DNA of 64,000 bases, from positions 89,969-153,968 of the forward strand of contig NZ_LISW01000005.1 of assembly GCF_001905735.1 (NCBI RefSeq). Direction: 5' to 3'. Made by a program: the position numbers and the translations under genes. This DNA comes from Streptomyces sp. CB01249. Its GTDB lineage: Bacteria; Actinomycetota; Actinomycetes; Streptomycetales; Streptomycetaceae. Under the pieces are notes generated by a model. That model searched no databases, was not told the DNA's origin, and saw only the letters and a list, made by a program, of their open reading frames with translations. Below are positions 48,071 to 58,908 of this stretch, piece after piece (position 1 is the stretch's first letter; every line of letters begins with the position of its first letter).

Positions 48071-48120
48071 TCGAGGGGGCGGGCCCGCCGGGCGGCGAAT
48101 AAATCCGGCCGTGCTGAGTG

Positions 48121-48150
48121 CGGACAGCCGGGCGGCCCGTCGCCTAGATT
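48121..48150 (+). promoter_or_regulatory. Candidate promoter of the DUF349 gene
   Basis: CGGACA (48121-48126) and TAGATT (48145-48150), 18-nt spacing. The predicted start near 48157 would place the structured leader at the very 5' end. Confidence 0.45.
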
Positions 48151-48156
48151 GGCGTC

Positions 48157-48243
48157 GTGCAGGGCGGGCGGTGCCCGCCCCAGGAAACTGTGGACGATGC
48201 CAGGGGGGTGATCCCCTCGCGGGCATCAGGTGGAGGAGGCGCT
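48157..48243 (+). ncRNA. Structured 5' leader of the DUF349 gene, family unknown
   Basis: About 87 nt with two strong hairpins: stem I 48162-48169 with 48173-48180 (8 bp, GGT loop), and stem II 48196-48201 with 48222-48227 enclosing a 5-bp inner stem (48202-48206 with 48213-48217). An ideal GGAGGAGG follows at 48232-48239. Looks like a cis-regulatory RNA; I cannot assign it to a known riboswitch. Confidence 0.45.
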
Positions 48244-49473
48244 GTGAGCAGCGACCCGTGGGGCCGAGTCGATGAGACGGGCACCGTGTACGTGCGTACA
48301 GCCGACGGCGAGCAGGTTGTCGGATCGTGGCAGGCCGGTTCACCGGCGGAGGCCCTGGCCTACTTCGAGCGCAAGTACGAGGGCATTGTGGTCGAGATCG
48401 GCCTCCTCGAACGGCGGGTGAAGACCACCGATCTGTCCGCGAAGGACGCGACGACCGCCATCGAGCACCTGCGCACCCAGGTCGACGAGCATCACGCCGT
48501 CGGCGACCTGGACGCGCTGCGCAAGCGGCTGGACGCGCTCGTCGCGACGGTCGATTCGCGTCGCGAGGAGCGCAAGGCCCAGAAGGCGAAGCAGGCCGAC
48601 GAGGCGAAGCACGCCAAGGAGGCCCTGGTCGCCGAGGCCGAGGAGCTGGCGCAGAGCGAGCAGTGGCGCTCCGCGGGCGAGCGGCTGCGCGCCCTCGTGG
48701 ACACGTGGAAGGGCCTGCCCAGGCTCGACCGCAAGTCCGACGACGAGCTGTGGCACCGCTTCTCGCACGCCCGCTCGGCGTTCTCCAAGCGCCGCAAGGC
48801 CCACTTCGCCTCGCTGGACGCCCAGCGCGAGGAGGCCCGCAAGGTCAAGGAGAAGCTGGTCGCCGAGGCCGAGTCGCTCTCCGGGTCCACGGACTGGGGG
48901 GCCACGGCCGCCCGCTACCGCGACCTGATGACCCAGTGGAAGGCGGCGGGCCGCGCCCAGCGCGAGGCCGAGGACGAGCTGTGGAACCGTTTCCGCGGTG
49001 CTCAGGACGTCTTCTTCGCCGCCCGTGGCGAGGTCTTCGCGGAGCGCGACGCGGAGCAGGGCGAGAACCTCAAGCTGAAGGAGGAGCTCGCCGACGAGGC
49101 CGAGAAGCTGGTGCCGGTGCGGGACCTGAAGGCGGCCAGGGCCGCGTTCCGGGGCATCAACGAGCGCTGGGAGGCCATCGGCCACGTACCGCGTGACGCC
49201 CGTCCGAAGGTCGAGGGACGGATGCAGGCGGTGGAGCGGACGCTCCAGGAGGCCGAGGAGGCCGAGTGGCGCCGGACGAACCCGGAGGCGCGGGCCCGCG
49301 CCGCGGGTCTGACCGGTCAGCTCCAGGCGGCCGTGGACAAGCTGCGCGGCCAGATCGACGCGGCCCGCGCCTCGGGCAACAACGCCCGCGCGGACAAGCT
49401 GGCCCGTGAGCTGGAGGGCCGGCAGGCCCTGCTCGACCAGGCGCTCAAGGGCCTGGAGGAGTTCGGCGGCTGA
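48244..49473 (+). CDS. DUF349 protein
   Basis: 409 aa from the GTG (VSSDPWGRVD). Acidic and helical; three to four DUF349 repeats with WKxxPRxx/W-x-RF patterns (WKGLPRLDRKSDDELWHRF, WKAAGRAQREAEDELWNRF). Coiled-coil regions at about 60-130 and the C-terminal third. Function of the family unknown; no catalytic motif. Divergent from nothing, followed by a strong bidirectional terminator shared with relA. Confidence 0.88.
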   Translation: MSSDPWGRVDETGTVYVRTADGEQVVGSWQAGSPAEALAYFERKYEGIVVEIGLLERRVKTTDLSAKDATTAIEHLRTQVDEHHAVGDLDALRKRLDALVATVDSRREERKAQKAKQADEAKHAKEALVAEAEELAQSEQWRSAGERLRALVDTWKGLPRLDRKSDDELWHRFSHARSAFSKRRKAHFASLDAQREEARKVKEKLVAEAESLSGSTDWGATAARYRDLMTQWKAAGRAQREAEDELWNRFRGAQDVFFAARGEVFAERDAEQGENLKLKEELADEAEKLVPVRDLKAARAAFRGINERWEAIGHVPRDARPKVEGRMQAVERTLQEAEEAEWRRTNPEARARAAGLTGQLQAAVDKLRGQIDAARASGNNARADKLARELEGRQALLDQALKGLEEFGG

Positions 49474-49487
49474 TCCGGCTTCCGTAG

Positions 49488-49536
49488 TACAGGAGAGGGG
49501 CCCTTCCGCACGGTGCGGAAGGGCCCCTCTCCTGTA
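49488..49536. terminator. Perfect 23-bp bidirectional terminator
   Basis: Arms 49488-49510 and 49514-49536, 3-nt loop, between convergent DUF349 and relA. Its base sequence (GGAGAGGGGC/GCCCCTCTCC) recurs in the hairpin at 2828-2874. Confidence 0.9.
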
Positions 49537-49542
49537 CGCGTG

Positions 49543-52101
<2,559 letters not shown>

Positions 52102-52141
52102 GAGCGCTCCTCGTGCGGATCCGGACACACCCGGAAGGGCC

Positions 52142-52147
52142 ATCGTA
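52142..52147 (-). promoter_or_regulatory. Possible relA -10 element
   Basis: TACGAT on the minus strand fits TANNNT; leader about 35 nt to the TTG. No convincing -35 and no GGAAT-type sigma-R box is seen at the right spacing. Confidence 0.3.
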
Positions 52148-52194
52148 ACGACCCGGCGGCCGGTCCTCCCCCGGGGACCGTGAGAGCCCTGACA

Positions 52195-52236
52195 ACGCCG
52201 ACGGGCACCCGGTTGTTCCCGGGTGCCCGTCGGCGT
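52195..52236 (-). terminator. apt terminator
   Basis: Perfect 18-bp stem (52195-52212 with 52219-52236), 6-nt loop, 15 bp past the apt stop; isolates relA from the sec-apt operon. Confidence 0.85.
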
Positions 52237-52251
52237 CGGTGCGGCAGGTCC

Positions 52252-52803
52252 TCAGACCGTGATCAGGGCCTCCAGCGGGGCCCCGCGCAGGCTGTCGGCC
52301 AGGCGGGCCCGGCCGGCCAGGAAGCCGAGCTCCATGAGGACGGCGACCCCGGCGACCTGGGCGCCGGCCCGGCGGATGAGCTCCAGGGACGCGTCGGCGG
52401 TGCCGCCGGTGGCGAGCACGTCGTCGATGACCATGATCCGGTCGTCGGCGGACAGGTCCTCCGCGTGGATCTCGATCTCGGCGGTGCCGTACTCCAGCTC
52501 GTACGCCTGGCTGAGCGTGGCCCCCGGCAGCTTCCCGGCCTTGCGGACCGGTACGAAGCCGAGGCCGGCCCGGACCGCGACGGGCGCGGCCAGGATGAAG
52601 CCGCGGGCCTCCAGGCCGACGATCTTCGTGGCGCCGTGCCGCAGGCACAGCTCCGCGAGGGCGTCGGTGAGCGCCGTGAAGGCGACCGGGTCCGCGAGCA
52701 GCGGGGTGATGTCCTTGAACATCACGCCCGGCTTCGGGTAGTCCGCCACGTCACGGATGCGGCTGAGCAGCAGCTCCCTGGTGCTCTCGGTGGTGCTGGT
52801 CAT
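52252..52803 (-). CDS. apt: Adenine phosphoribosyltransferase
   Basis: 183 aa from the ATG (MTSTTESTRELL), sharing one base with the secF stop. PRPP loop RIMVIDDVLATGGTADA at about 120-136; adenine salvage to AMP. YPKPGVMFKDITPLL is the family N-terminal signature. Confidence 0.97.
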   Translation of the reverse strand: MTSTTESTRELLLSRIRDVADYPKPGVMFKDITPLLADPVAFTALTDALAELCLRHGATKIVGLEARGFILAAPVAVRAGLGFVPVRKAGKLPGATLSQAYELEYGTAEIEIHAEDLSADDRIMVIDDVLATGGTADASLELIRRAGAQVAGVAVLMELGFLAGRARLADSLRGAPLEALITV

Positions 52804-53897
52804 CAGCGCTTCCCCGGGGTCCGGCCGTGGCCCCTCGGCTGCTGGCGCTGTCCGACGACGGCACCCGCGGGGGCGGCGTCCTCGTAGTCGCCCTCGCCTC
52901 GTTCGTCCTCCTCGGTCTCGCCCTTGGCGGCGGCGGCCGCGCGCTTGGCGAGGACCCGCTTCTTCAGGGCCTTCATCTGCGGCTCGCGTTCCTTGAGGTC
53001 GGCGACCAGCGGGGTGGCGATGAAGATCGAGGAGTACGCACCGGCCGCGAGGCCGACGAAGAGGGCGAGCGAGATGTCGTTCAGCATGCCGGCGCCGAGG
53101 ACGCCGCCGCCGATGAACAGCAGGCCGGCGACCGGCAGCAGGGCGACGACGGTGGTGTTGATCGAGCGGACCAGCGTGCTGTTGATGGAGCGGTTGGCGA
53201 CGTCGCTGTACGTCCACCGGGTCTGCTTGGTGATCCCCTTCGTGCCCTCCTTGAGGCTGTCGAAGACGACGACCGTGTCGTAGAGGGAGTAACCGAGGAT
53301 GGTCAGCAGACCGATCACGGTGCCCGGGGTGACCTCGAAGCCGACCAGGGCGTAGACACCCACCGTGATGGTGATGTCGTGGATCAGCGCGACCAGGGCC
53401 GCGACGGCCATCCGCCACTCGAAGGCGATGGCCAGGTAGATCACGACCAGGATCATGAAGACGCCGAGGCCGGTCCACGCCTTGTTGGCGATCTGCTCGC
53501 CCCAGCTGGGACCGACGAGGTCGGCCGCGATCTTCTCGCGCGGGACGTCGAGGTCCTTGGCGAGCTTGTCCTGGATCTGGTCGGACTTCGCGGTGTCGAC
53601 CTCGGTGATCTGGATGCGCAGACCGCCGTTGCCGAGCTTCTGGACGATGGCCTGGTGGCCGGAGGCGTCGGACGCCAGGTCCTCAGCCTCGGAGACGGAC
53701 ACGCTCGTCTTCGGGGTGGTGAAGACGGCACCGCCCTTGAACTCGATGCCCATGTTCAGGCCGCTGACCACCAGGCCGAGGATGGCCGTGATGGTGATCA
53801 GGACGGAGACGCCGTACCAGATCTTGCGCTTGCCGATGAAGTCGTAGCCGACCTCGCCTCGGTAGAGACGGGCGCCGAGATTCCCGAGTCGCGACAT
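52803..53897 (-). CDS. secF: Protein translocase subunit SecF
   Basis: 364 aa from the ATG (MSRLGNLGARLYRGEVGYDF). Six predicted transmembrane helices with a large external loop after the first; VGPSWGEQIANKAWTGLGVF and GYSLYDTVVVFDSLKEG are SecF signatures. Charged, Ala/Lys/Glu-rich cytoplasmic tail. Works with SecD to drive late secretion using the proton gradient. One base separates its ATG from the secD stop. Confidence 0.96.
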   Translation of the reverse strand: MSRLGNLGARLYRGEVGYDFIGKRKIWYGVSVLITITAILGLVVSGLNMGIEFKGGAVFTTPKTSVSVSEAEDLASDASGHQAIVQKLGNGGLRIQITEVDTAKSDQIQDKLAKDLDVPREKIAADLVGPSWGEQIANKAWTGLGVFMILVVIYLAIAFEWRMAVAALVALIHDITITVGVYALVGFEVTPGTVIGLLTILGYSLYDTVVVFDSLKEGTKGITKQTRWTYSDVANRSINSTLVRSINTTVVALLPVAGLLFIGGGVLGAGMLNDISLALFVGLAAGAYSSIFIATPLVADLKEREPQMKALKKRVLAKRAAAAAKGETEEDERGEGDYEDAAPAGAVVGQRQQPRGHGRTPGKR

Positions 53898-53898
53898 C

Positions 53899-55653
53899 TC
53901 ACGCCTCCTTCGGTTCGGTGGGGGCGTTGACACGACGGGAGCGGCGCAGCGGCGGCTTCGCGCCGAGGCGCTTCGGGTCCAGACCGGACCACGGGTGGCC
54001 GCTGGCGAAGAACTTCTTGCGGGCCATGATCGTCATGAGCGGCTTGGTGAAGAAGAAGACCACGACGACGTCGAGCAGGGTGGTGAGACCCAGCGTGAAC
54101 GCGAAGCCCTGGACCTTGCCGACGGTGACCACGAAGAGCACGGCGGCGGCGAGGAACGACACGAAGTCGGAGACCAGGATGGTGCGCCGGGCGCGCGGCC
54201 AGCCGCGTTCCACGGCGGGGCGCAGCGTACGGCCCTCGCGGATCTCGTCCCGTACGCGTTCGAAGTACACGATGAACGAGTCGGCGGTGATACCGATGGC
54301 CACGATGGCACCGCAGACGGCCGGCAGGTTCAGCGCGAAGCCGATGGCCGGGCCGAGCAGCGACATGATCGTGTAGCTGAGGATGCCGGAGACCAGGAGG
54401 CTGAGCAGGGCGATGAACGCCAGACCGCGGTAGTAGGCCACCAGGTAGATGACCACGAGGGCGAGGCCGATGGCGCCGGCGATGAGCCCGGCCTTCAGCT
54501 GCTCGCCGCCGAGCGCGGCGGTGACGGTGGTGACGCTCTGCTCCTTGAAGGAGAGCGGGAGCGCACCGTAGGAGAGCTGGTTGGCCAGGGCCTCGGCGGA
54601 CTCCTGGTTGAAGCTGCCGGAGATCTCGGCGCTGCCGCTCAGCTGCTCGCTGACGCGGGGGGCGGAGACGACCTCGCCGTCCAGCGCGATGGCGAACTGG
54701 TTCTGCGGCTGCTGCTGCGTGGAGAGCTTCTTGGTGATCGTCTGGAACTGCTTGGAGCCCTTGCCGCTGAACTCCATCTGGACGATCCACATGCCGCGCT
54801 GCTGGTCGAAGGCGGCCTTGGCGGTCTTGACCTCGGTGCCGGAGACCTCGGCCGGGCCGAGCACGTACTTGGCGTCGCCTTCCTGGCTGCAGGCCACGAC
54901 GGTGTCGCCGGCCTTGCTGCCCAGGGCGGCCTTGGAGCGGGACGCCTTGCTGGAGCAGTCGAGCGAGGCGAACTGCTCCTGGAGCTTGGCGGCGGCGGCC
55001 TGGTCCTCGGCGGACGCGGACTCACTGGCCTTCGGCGTGGCGCTGGCCTTCGGCGACGGCGAGGAGTCGGCCTTCAGGGCGCCGGTGACCGCGCGGCCCT
55101 GGGTGGTGGCGGACGCGGACGGCTTGTCCGAGGGGCTGGTGGCCTTGTCGCCGTCCGTCGCCTTCTCGGAGGCGGAGGCCTTCGGCGAGGGCGAGCTGCT
55201 GGCCTTGCCGGAGGGCGAGGCGCTGGGGTCCGGGGTGGGCGTGCCCTCGGCGACGGTCAGCACCGGCCGGAAGTACAGCTTGGCGGTGGTGCCGACCTGC
55301 TCCCTGGCCTGGGCGGAGTTCGTGCCCTTGGGGATGTTGACGATGATGTTGCTGTTGCCCTGGGTCTGGACCTCGGCCTCGCTGACCCCGAGACCGTTGA
55401 CACGGCGGTTCATGATGTCGACCGCAGTGTCCATGTTGGTCTTGTTGATCGCCTTTTCCTGGCCCGGCTCGGCCTTGGCCTCCAGCGTGATGGAGGTGCC
55501 GCCCGCCAGGTCGATGCCGAGTCGCGGCGTCGGCTGGTGGGCCAGGAACATCCCGCCCGTGAGGGCGACCATGGCGATCAGGATCAGCGCCAGGGAACGC
55601 ACTGGGTTCCCCTGACCGCCGGCCGCGCCTCGGCCCTTCTTCGGTGCTGCCAC
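53899..55653 (-). CDS. secD: Protein translocase subunit SecD
   Basis: 584 aa from the GTG (VAAPKKGRGAAGGQG). First transmembrane helix at about 20-38, LGIDLAGGTSI motif just outside, large extracytoplasmic P1 region, then five helices at the C-terminus (GLALVVIYLVAYYRGLAF; GITADSFIVYFERVRDE). Residues about 134-215 are a Ser/Ala/Pro/Lys low-complexity insert within P1. Followed by secF. Confidence 0.96.
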   Translation of the reverse strand: MAAPKKGRGAAGGQGNPVRSLALILIAMVALTGGMFLAHQPTPRLGIDLAGGTSITLEAKAEPGQEKAINKTNMDTAVDIMNRRVNGLGVSEAEVQTQGNSNIIVNIPKGTNSAQAREQVGTTAKLYFRPVLTVAEGTPTPDPSASPSGKASSSPSPKASASEKATDGDKATSPSDKPSASATTQGRAVTGALKADSSPSPKASATPKASESASAEDQAAAAKLQEQFASLDCSSKASRSKAALGSKAGDTVVACSQEGDAKYVLGPAEVSGTEVKTAKAAFDQQRGMWIVQMEFSGKGSKQFQTITKKLSTQQQPQNQFAIALDGEVVSAPRVSEQLSGSAEISGSFNQESAEALANQLSYGALPLSFKEQSVTTVTAALGGEQLKAGLIAGAIGLALVVIYLVAYYRGLAFIALLSLLVSGILSYTIMSLLGPAIGFALNLPAVCGAIVAIGITADSFIVYFERVRDEIREGRTLRPAVERGWPRARRTILVSDFVSFLAAAVLFVVTVGKVQGFAFTLGLTTLLDVVVVFFFTKPLMTIMARKKFFASGHPWSGLDPKRLGAKPPLRRSRRVNAPTEPKEA

Positions 55654-55801
55654 CTTGTTGATTCTCCCTGTCCAACCGCCCCGCGCCGGGTATGCGCCCA
55701 AGCGGCCACGAAGTTAAGTGGGGACCCGCCCCCGCGAAGGCACGCACGCACCGGGGGCCGGACGCCTGTGGGCTCTCACGGCATCCCCGGGTCGCGGTGT
55801 G

Positions 55802-56269
55802 CTACTTCGCGTCGGCCTCGCCGTCGGTCTTGCCCTCGGACTTCTTGTCGTCCGCGGCCTCGGCGTCGGCCTCGACGTCGTCGTCCGAGTCGGTCTTCTT
55901 GACCAGGTCGGTCTTGGCGTCGTCGGCCTCGGTCAGCGAGGAGGCGTCGTCGGGCACGACCGCGGCGTCGACGTCGAGCTCCGGGTCGTCGCCATGGACG
56001 ATGCGGTTGTACTCCGCGTCGTCGAGGACGGCGCCGATCGCGTTCTTCGCGTACACGGCGTGGACGCCGGGAGCGACCTCAAGGAGGACCGTGTCGTCGT
56101 GAAGCTCCTTGACGGTGGCGTACATGCCCCCGATCGTGCGGACACCGGTGCCGGGCTGCATCTCGTTGCGCATGGCAACGGCCGCGGCCTGCTTCTTCTT
56201 GGCGGACCGCGTCATCAGGAACATGGCCCCGATGAGCACGATGAAGGGGAGGAGAAGGGACGGATTCAC
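55802..56269 (-). CDS. yajC: Preprotein translocase subunit YajC
   Basis: 155 aa. N-terminal transmembrane segment (LLLPFIVLIGAMFLMT, about 4-19), basic stop-transfer KKKQ, YajC domain (RTIGGMYATVKELHDDTVLLE), and an unusually long acidic tail (about 95-155, Asp/Glu/Ala/Lys). Auxiliary of SecDF. GTG start. 148 bp before secD. Confidence 0.95.
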   Translation of the reverse strand: MNPSLLLPFIVLIGAMFLMTRSAKKKQAAAVAMRNEMQPGTGVRTIGGMYATVKELHDDTVLLEVAPGVHAVYAKNAIGAVLDDAEYNRIVHGDDPELDVDAAVVPDDASSLTEADDAKTDLVKKTDSDDDVEADAEAADDKKSEGKTDGEADAK

Positions 56270-56434
56270 GGGACGAGTTTCCTTCGCACGACCGCACTGG
56301 AGAACGGCCTGGTCTACGGGGGTGGATACACCGACCCGTTACGGGCGGCATCGGCGGAGTCTAAGCGAGTCCGCATCGATGGAACAACGCCCAGCATGGC
56401 ACCGTGGTTCCGCTTCCGGTCAACCTGTGACGCA

Positions 56435-57508
56435 TCACGCCCCGAACAGGCCCTGTTGTCCCGTTACGCCGTGCTGCGGCGGGACCATTCCCAGGTGGGC
56501 CCAGGCGGCCGGGGTGGCGACCCGTCCGCGCGGCGTCCTGGCCAGCAGCCCTTCCCGTACGAGGAAGGGCTCGGCGACCTCCTCGACGGTCTCGCGCTCC
56601 TCCCCCACGGCGACCGCGAGCGTGGACAGGCCCACCGGACCCCCGCCGAACAGCTTGAGCAGCGCCCCGAGCACCGCCCGGTCCAGCCGGTCCAGACCCC
56701 GGGCATCGACCTCGTACACCCCGAGGGCCGCCGACGCGATCTCCCGGTCGATCCGGCCGTCGGCCTTGACCTGGGCGTAGTCCCGCACGCGGCGCAGCAG
56801 CCGGTTCGCGATACGGGGCGTGCCCCGGGAGCGCCCGGCGATCTCGGCGGCGCCCTCGGCGTCCAGCTCGACGTCGAGCAGGCGGGCGGAGCGGTGGATC
56901 ACCCGTTCCAGCTCGGCGGGGGCGTAGAACTCCATGTGCCCGGTGAAGCCGAAGCGGTCGCGCAGCGGGGGCGGCAGCAGCCCGGCCCGGGTGGTGGCGC
57001 CGACCAGCGTGAAGGGGGGCAGCTCCAGCGGGATCGCGGTGGCGCCGGGGCCCTTGCCGACGATGACGTCGACCCGGAAGTCCTCCATGGCCATGTACAG
57101 CATCTCCTCGGCGGGCCGGGACATGCGGTGGATCTCGTCCAGGAACAGCACCTCGCCCTCCTGGAGCGAGGAGAGGATCGCCGCGAGGTCGCCGGCGTGC
57201 TGGATGGCGGGGCCGGAGGTGATGCGGATCGGGGCGTTCATCTCCGCCGCGATGATCATGGAGAGCGTCGTCTTGCCGAGGCCGGGCGCGCCGGAGAGCA
57301 GGACGTGGTCGGCGGTGGCGCCGCGGGCGCGGGCGGCCTTGAGGACGAGGTCGAGCTGTTCGCGGACCTTTTCCTGGCCGACGAACTCGTCCAGGTCCTT
57401 GGGGCGCAGCGCGGCCTCGACCGCGGTGTCGTCGCCGTCCGCGCCGGCGTCGACCAGCCGCTCGTCGAGCCGGTCGTCCATGCCGGCTCCGGTGTCGTCC
57501 CAGTTCAT
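56435..57508 (-). CDS. ruvB: Holliday junction branch-migration ATPase RuvB
   Basis: 357 aa from the ATG (MNWDDTGAGMDDRLD). AAA+ with Walker A GAPGLGKTT (about 74), Walker B LFLDEIHR, sensor and Arg finger (RDRFGF), C-terminal winged helix. Hexameric motor with RuvA. Confidence 0.97.
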   Translation of the reverse strand: MNWDDTGAGMDDRLDERLVDAGADGDDTAVEAALRPKDLDEFVGQEKVREQLDLVLKAARARGATADHVLLSGAPGLGKTTLSMIIAAEMNAPIRITSGPAIQHAGDLAAILSSLQEGEVLFLDEIHRMSRPAEEMLYMAMEDFRVDVIVGKGPGATAIPLELPPFTLVGATTRAGLLPPPLRDRFGFTGHMEFYAPAELERVIHRSARLLDVELDAEGAAEIAGRSRGTPRIANRLLRRVRDYAQVKADGRIDREIASAALGVYEVDARGLDRLDRAVLGALLKLFGGGPVGLSTLAVAVGEERETVEEVAEPFLVREGLLARTPRGRVATPAAWAHLGMVPPQHGVTGQQGLFGA

Positions 57509-57585
57509 CTCGTCTGTCCGCCTCGGATGTATCGGTGCCCGGGCCGGGGGTGGCCGGCCGGGCGGAGAAGGGGGGCCCGTGCCGC

Positions 57586-58212
57586 TCAGCGCGCCCGGTT
57601 GAGGGTCTGCAGGGCGGCGCGCAGCAGCTGTGGCACGGGTGCCTGGCCTCCGGCGGCGAGGGCTTCCTCGGCCTGGGGCGCGACGGCGGCGACCGCCTCG
57701 TCGGCCTCGCGGGTGGCGTAGCCGAGGCCGATCAGGGCGGCCTGGAGCTGGTCGCGCCAGGAGGCGGAGACGGCGGTGCCGATGCCCTGGCCGGGGGCGT
57801 GGGAGCCGATCGGCTCGCCGAGCCGGTCCTTCAGTTCCAGCAGGAGCTTCTGGGCGCCCTTCTTGCCGATGCCGGAGACGGCGGTGAGCGCCTTCTCGTC
57901 GCCGGTGGCCACGGCGAGCCGCAGGGCGTCCGGGGTGTGCGTGGCCAGCATGGCCTGGGCCAGCCGGGGGCCGACGCCGCTGGCGGTCTGGAGGAGCTCG
58001 AAGACCTGCCGCTCGTCGTCGTCGGCGAAGCCGTAGAGGGTCAGCGAGTCCTCGCGGACGACGAGCGAGGTGGCGAGCCTCGCCTCCTGGCCGATGCGCA
58101 GGGCGGCCAGGGTGTTCGGGGCGCACTGGACGGCCATGCCGATGCCGCCGACCTCGATGACGGCCGTGGTCGGGGCGAGCGCGGCGACGGGGCCGGTGAC
58201 GAAGGCGATCAT
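57586..58212 (-). CDS. ruvA: Holliday junction binding protein RuvA
   Basis: 208 aa from the ATG (MIAFVTGPVAALAPT). OB domain I, helix-hairpin-helix domain II (TASGVGPRLAQAM, VSGIGKKGAQKL) and C-terminal RuvB-binding domain III. Overlaps ruvC by 4 nt (ATGA); 77 bp before ruvB. Confidence 0.97.
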   Translation of the reverse strand: MIAFVTGPVAALAPTTAVIEVGGIGMAVQCAPNTLAALRIGQEARLATSLVVREDSLTLYGFADDDERQVFELLQTASGVGPRLAQAMLATHTPDALRLAVATGDEKALTAVSGIGKKGAQKLLLELKDRLGEPIGSHAPGQGIGTAVSASWRDQLQAALIGLGYATREADEAVAAVAPQAEEALAAGGQAPVPQLLRAALQTLNRAR

Positions 58213-58778
58213 CGGGGGACCTTCCGGACGGGTACGGCTGCGGTGCGCGGGACGCGCGGGGTGCGGGCGGCGGCCGCCGCGTGCGCCTGCTGGAGGCGGT
58301 TGAGGGCGGGGGCGCGCCAGATGTGGCAGATGGCGAGCGCCAGGGCGTCCGCGGCGTCGGCCGGCTTGGGCGGGGCGTCCAGCCGCAGGAGCCGGGTCAC
58401 CATGGCTCCCACCTGCGCCTTGTCGGCGCGCCCGCTGCCGGAGACGGCGGCCTTGACCTCGCTGGGCGTGTGCAGGGCGACGGGGAGGCCGCGCCGGGCC
58501 GCGCAGAGCATGGCGACGGCACTGGCCTGGGCGGTGCCCATCACCGTACGCACGTTGTGCTGGGCGAAGACCCGCTCCACGGCGACGCAGTCGGGGCGGT
58601 GCTCGTCGAGCCATTCCTCGATGCCGCGCTCGACGGCGACCAGGCGGTGGCCGAGTTCCGCGTCGGCGGGGGTGCGCACGACGCCCACGCCGAGCATGGT
58701 GAGCGGGCGGCCCGCGACGCCCTCGACCACGCCGACCCCGCACCGGGTCAGTCCCGGGTCCACGCCGAGCACGCGCAC
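58209..58778 (-). CDS. ruvC: Holliday junction resolvase RuvC
   Basis: 189 aa from the GTG (VRVLGVDPGLTRCG); GGGAGGGG just upstream fixes this start. RNase H-fold: first Asp in GVDPG, Glu in AVERVFA, and Asp pair in the HxxDAADALALAICH-like end (KPADAADALALAICH). Cuts junctions. First gene of ruvCAB, under a damage-type promoter. Confidence 0.97.
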   Translation of the reverse strand: MRVLGVDPGLTRCGVGVVEGVAGRPLTMLGVGVVRTPADAELGHRLVAVERGIEEWLDEHRPDCVAVERVFAQHNVRTVMGTAQASAVAMLCAARRGLPVALHTPSEVKAAVSGSGRADKAQVGAMVTRLLRLDAPPKPADAADALALAICHIWRAPALNRLQQAHAAAAARTPRVPRTAAVPVRKVPR

Positions 58779-58823
58779 GGTCGCCCCTCCCTGCCGATCG
58801 GTCAACTGTTCCAGTGTTTCAGC

Positions 58824-58846
58824 AGGCTATCGGTCGGCACCGACAA
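58824..58846 (-). promoter_or_regulatory. RecA-NDp (PafBC-type) promoter of ruvCAB
   Basis: TTGTCGGTG (58838-58846), 8 nt, TAGCCT (58824-58829) on the minus strand: exact match to TTGTCRGTG-N8-TANNNT. Predicted leader about 39 nt to the ruvC GTG. It abuts the yebC terminator stem at 58847. No LexA box nearby. Confidence 0.85.
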
Positions 58847-58888
58847 TGCGGCGGGCCGGCGGGGGTGTGTCCCCGCCGGCCCGCCGCA
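58847..58888 (-). terminator. yebC terminator
   Basis: Perfect 18-bp stem (58847-58864 with 58871-58888), GTGTGT loop, 20 bp past the yebC stop; directly adjoins the ruvC promoter. Confidence 0.85.
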
Positions 58889-58908
58889 ACAGCTGTGTCG
58901 GACGCGGC

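Noticed and set aside
52102..52143. ATG at 52143 as relA start
   Set aside because: It lies in a promoter-like TACGAT; the TTG at 52101 has a strong GAGGAG at proper spacing.
52102..52196. Sigma-R promoter for relA, as reported in S. coelicolor
   Set aside because: A GTT is present but no GGAAT at the required spacing.
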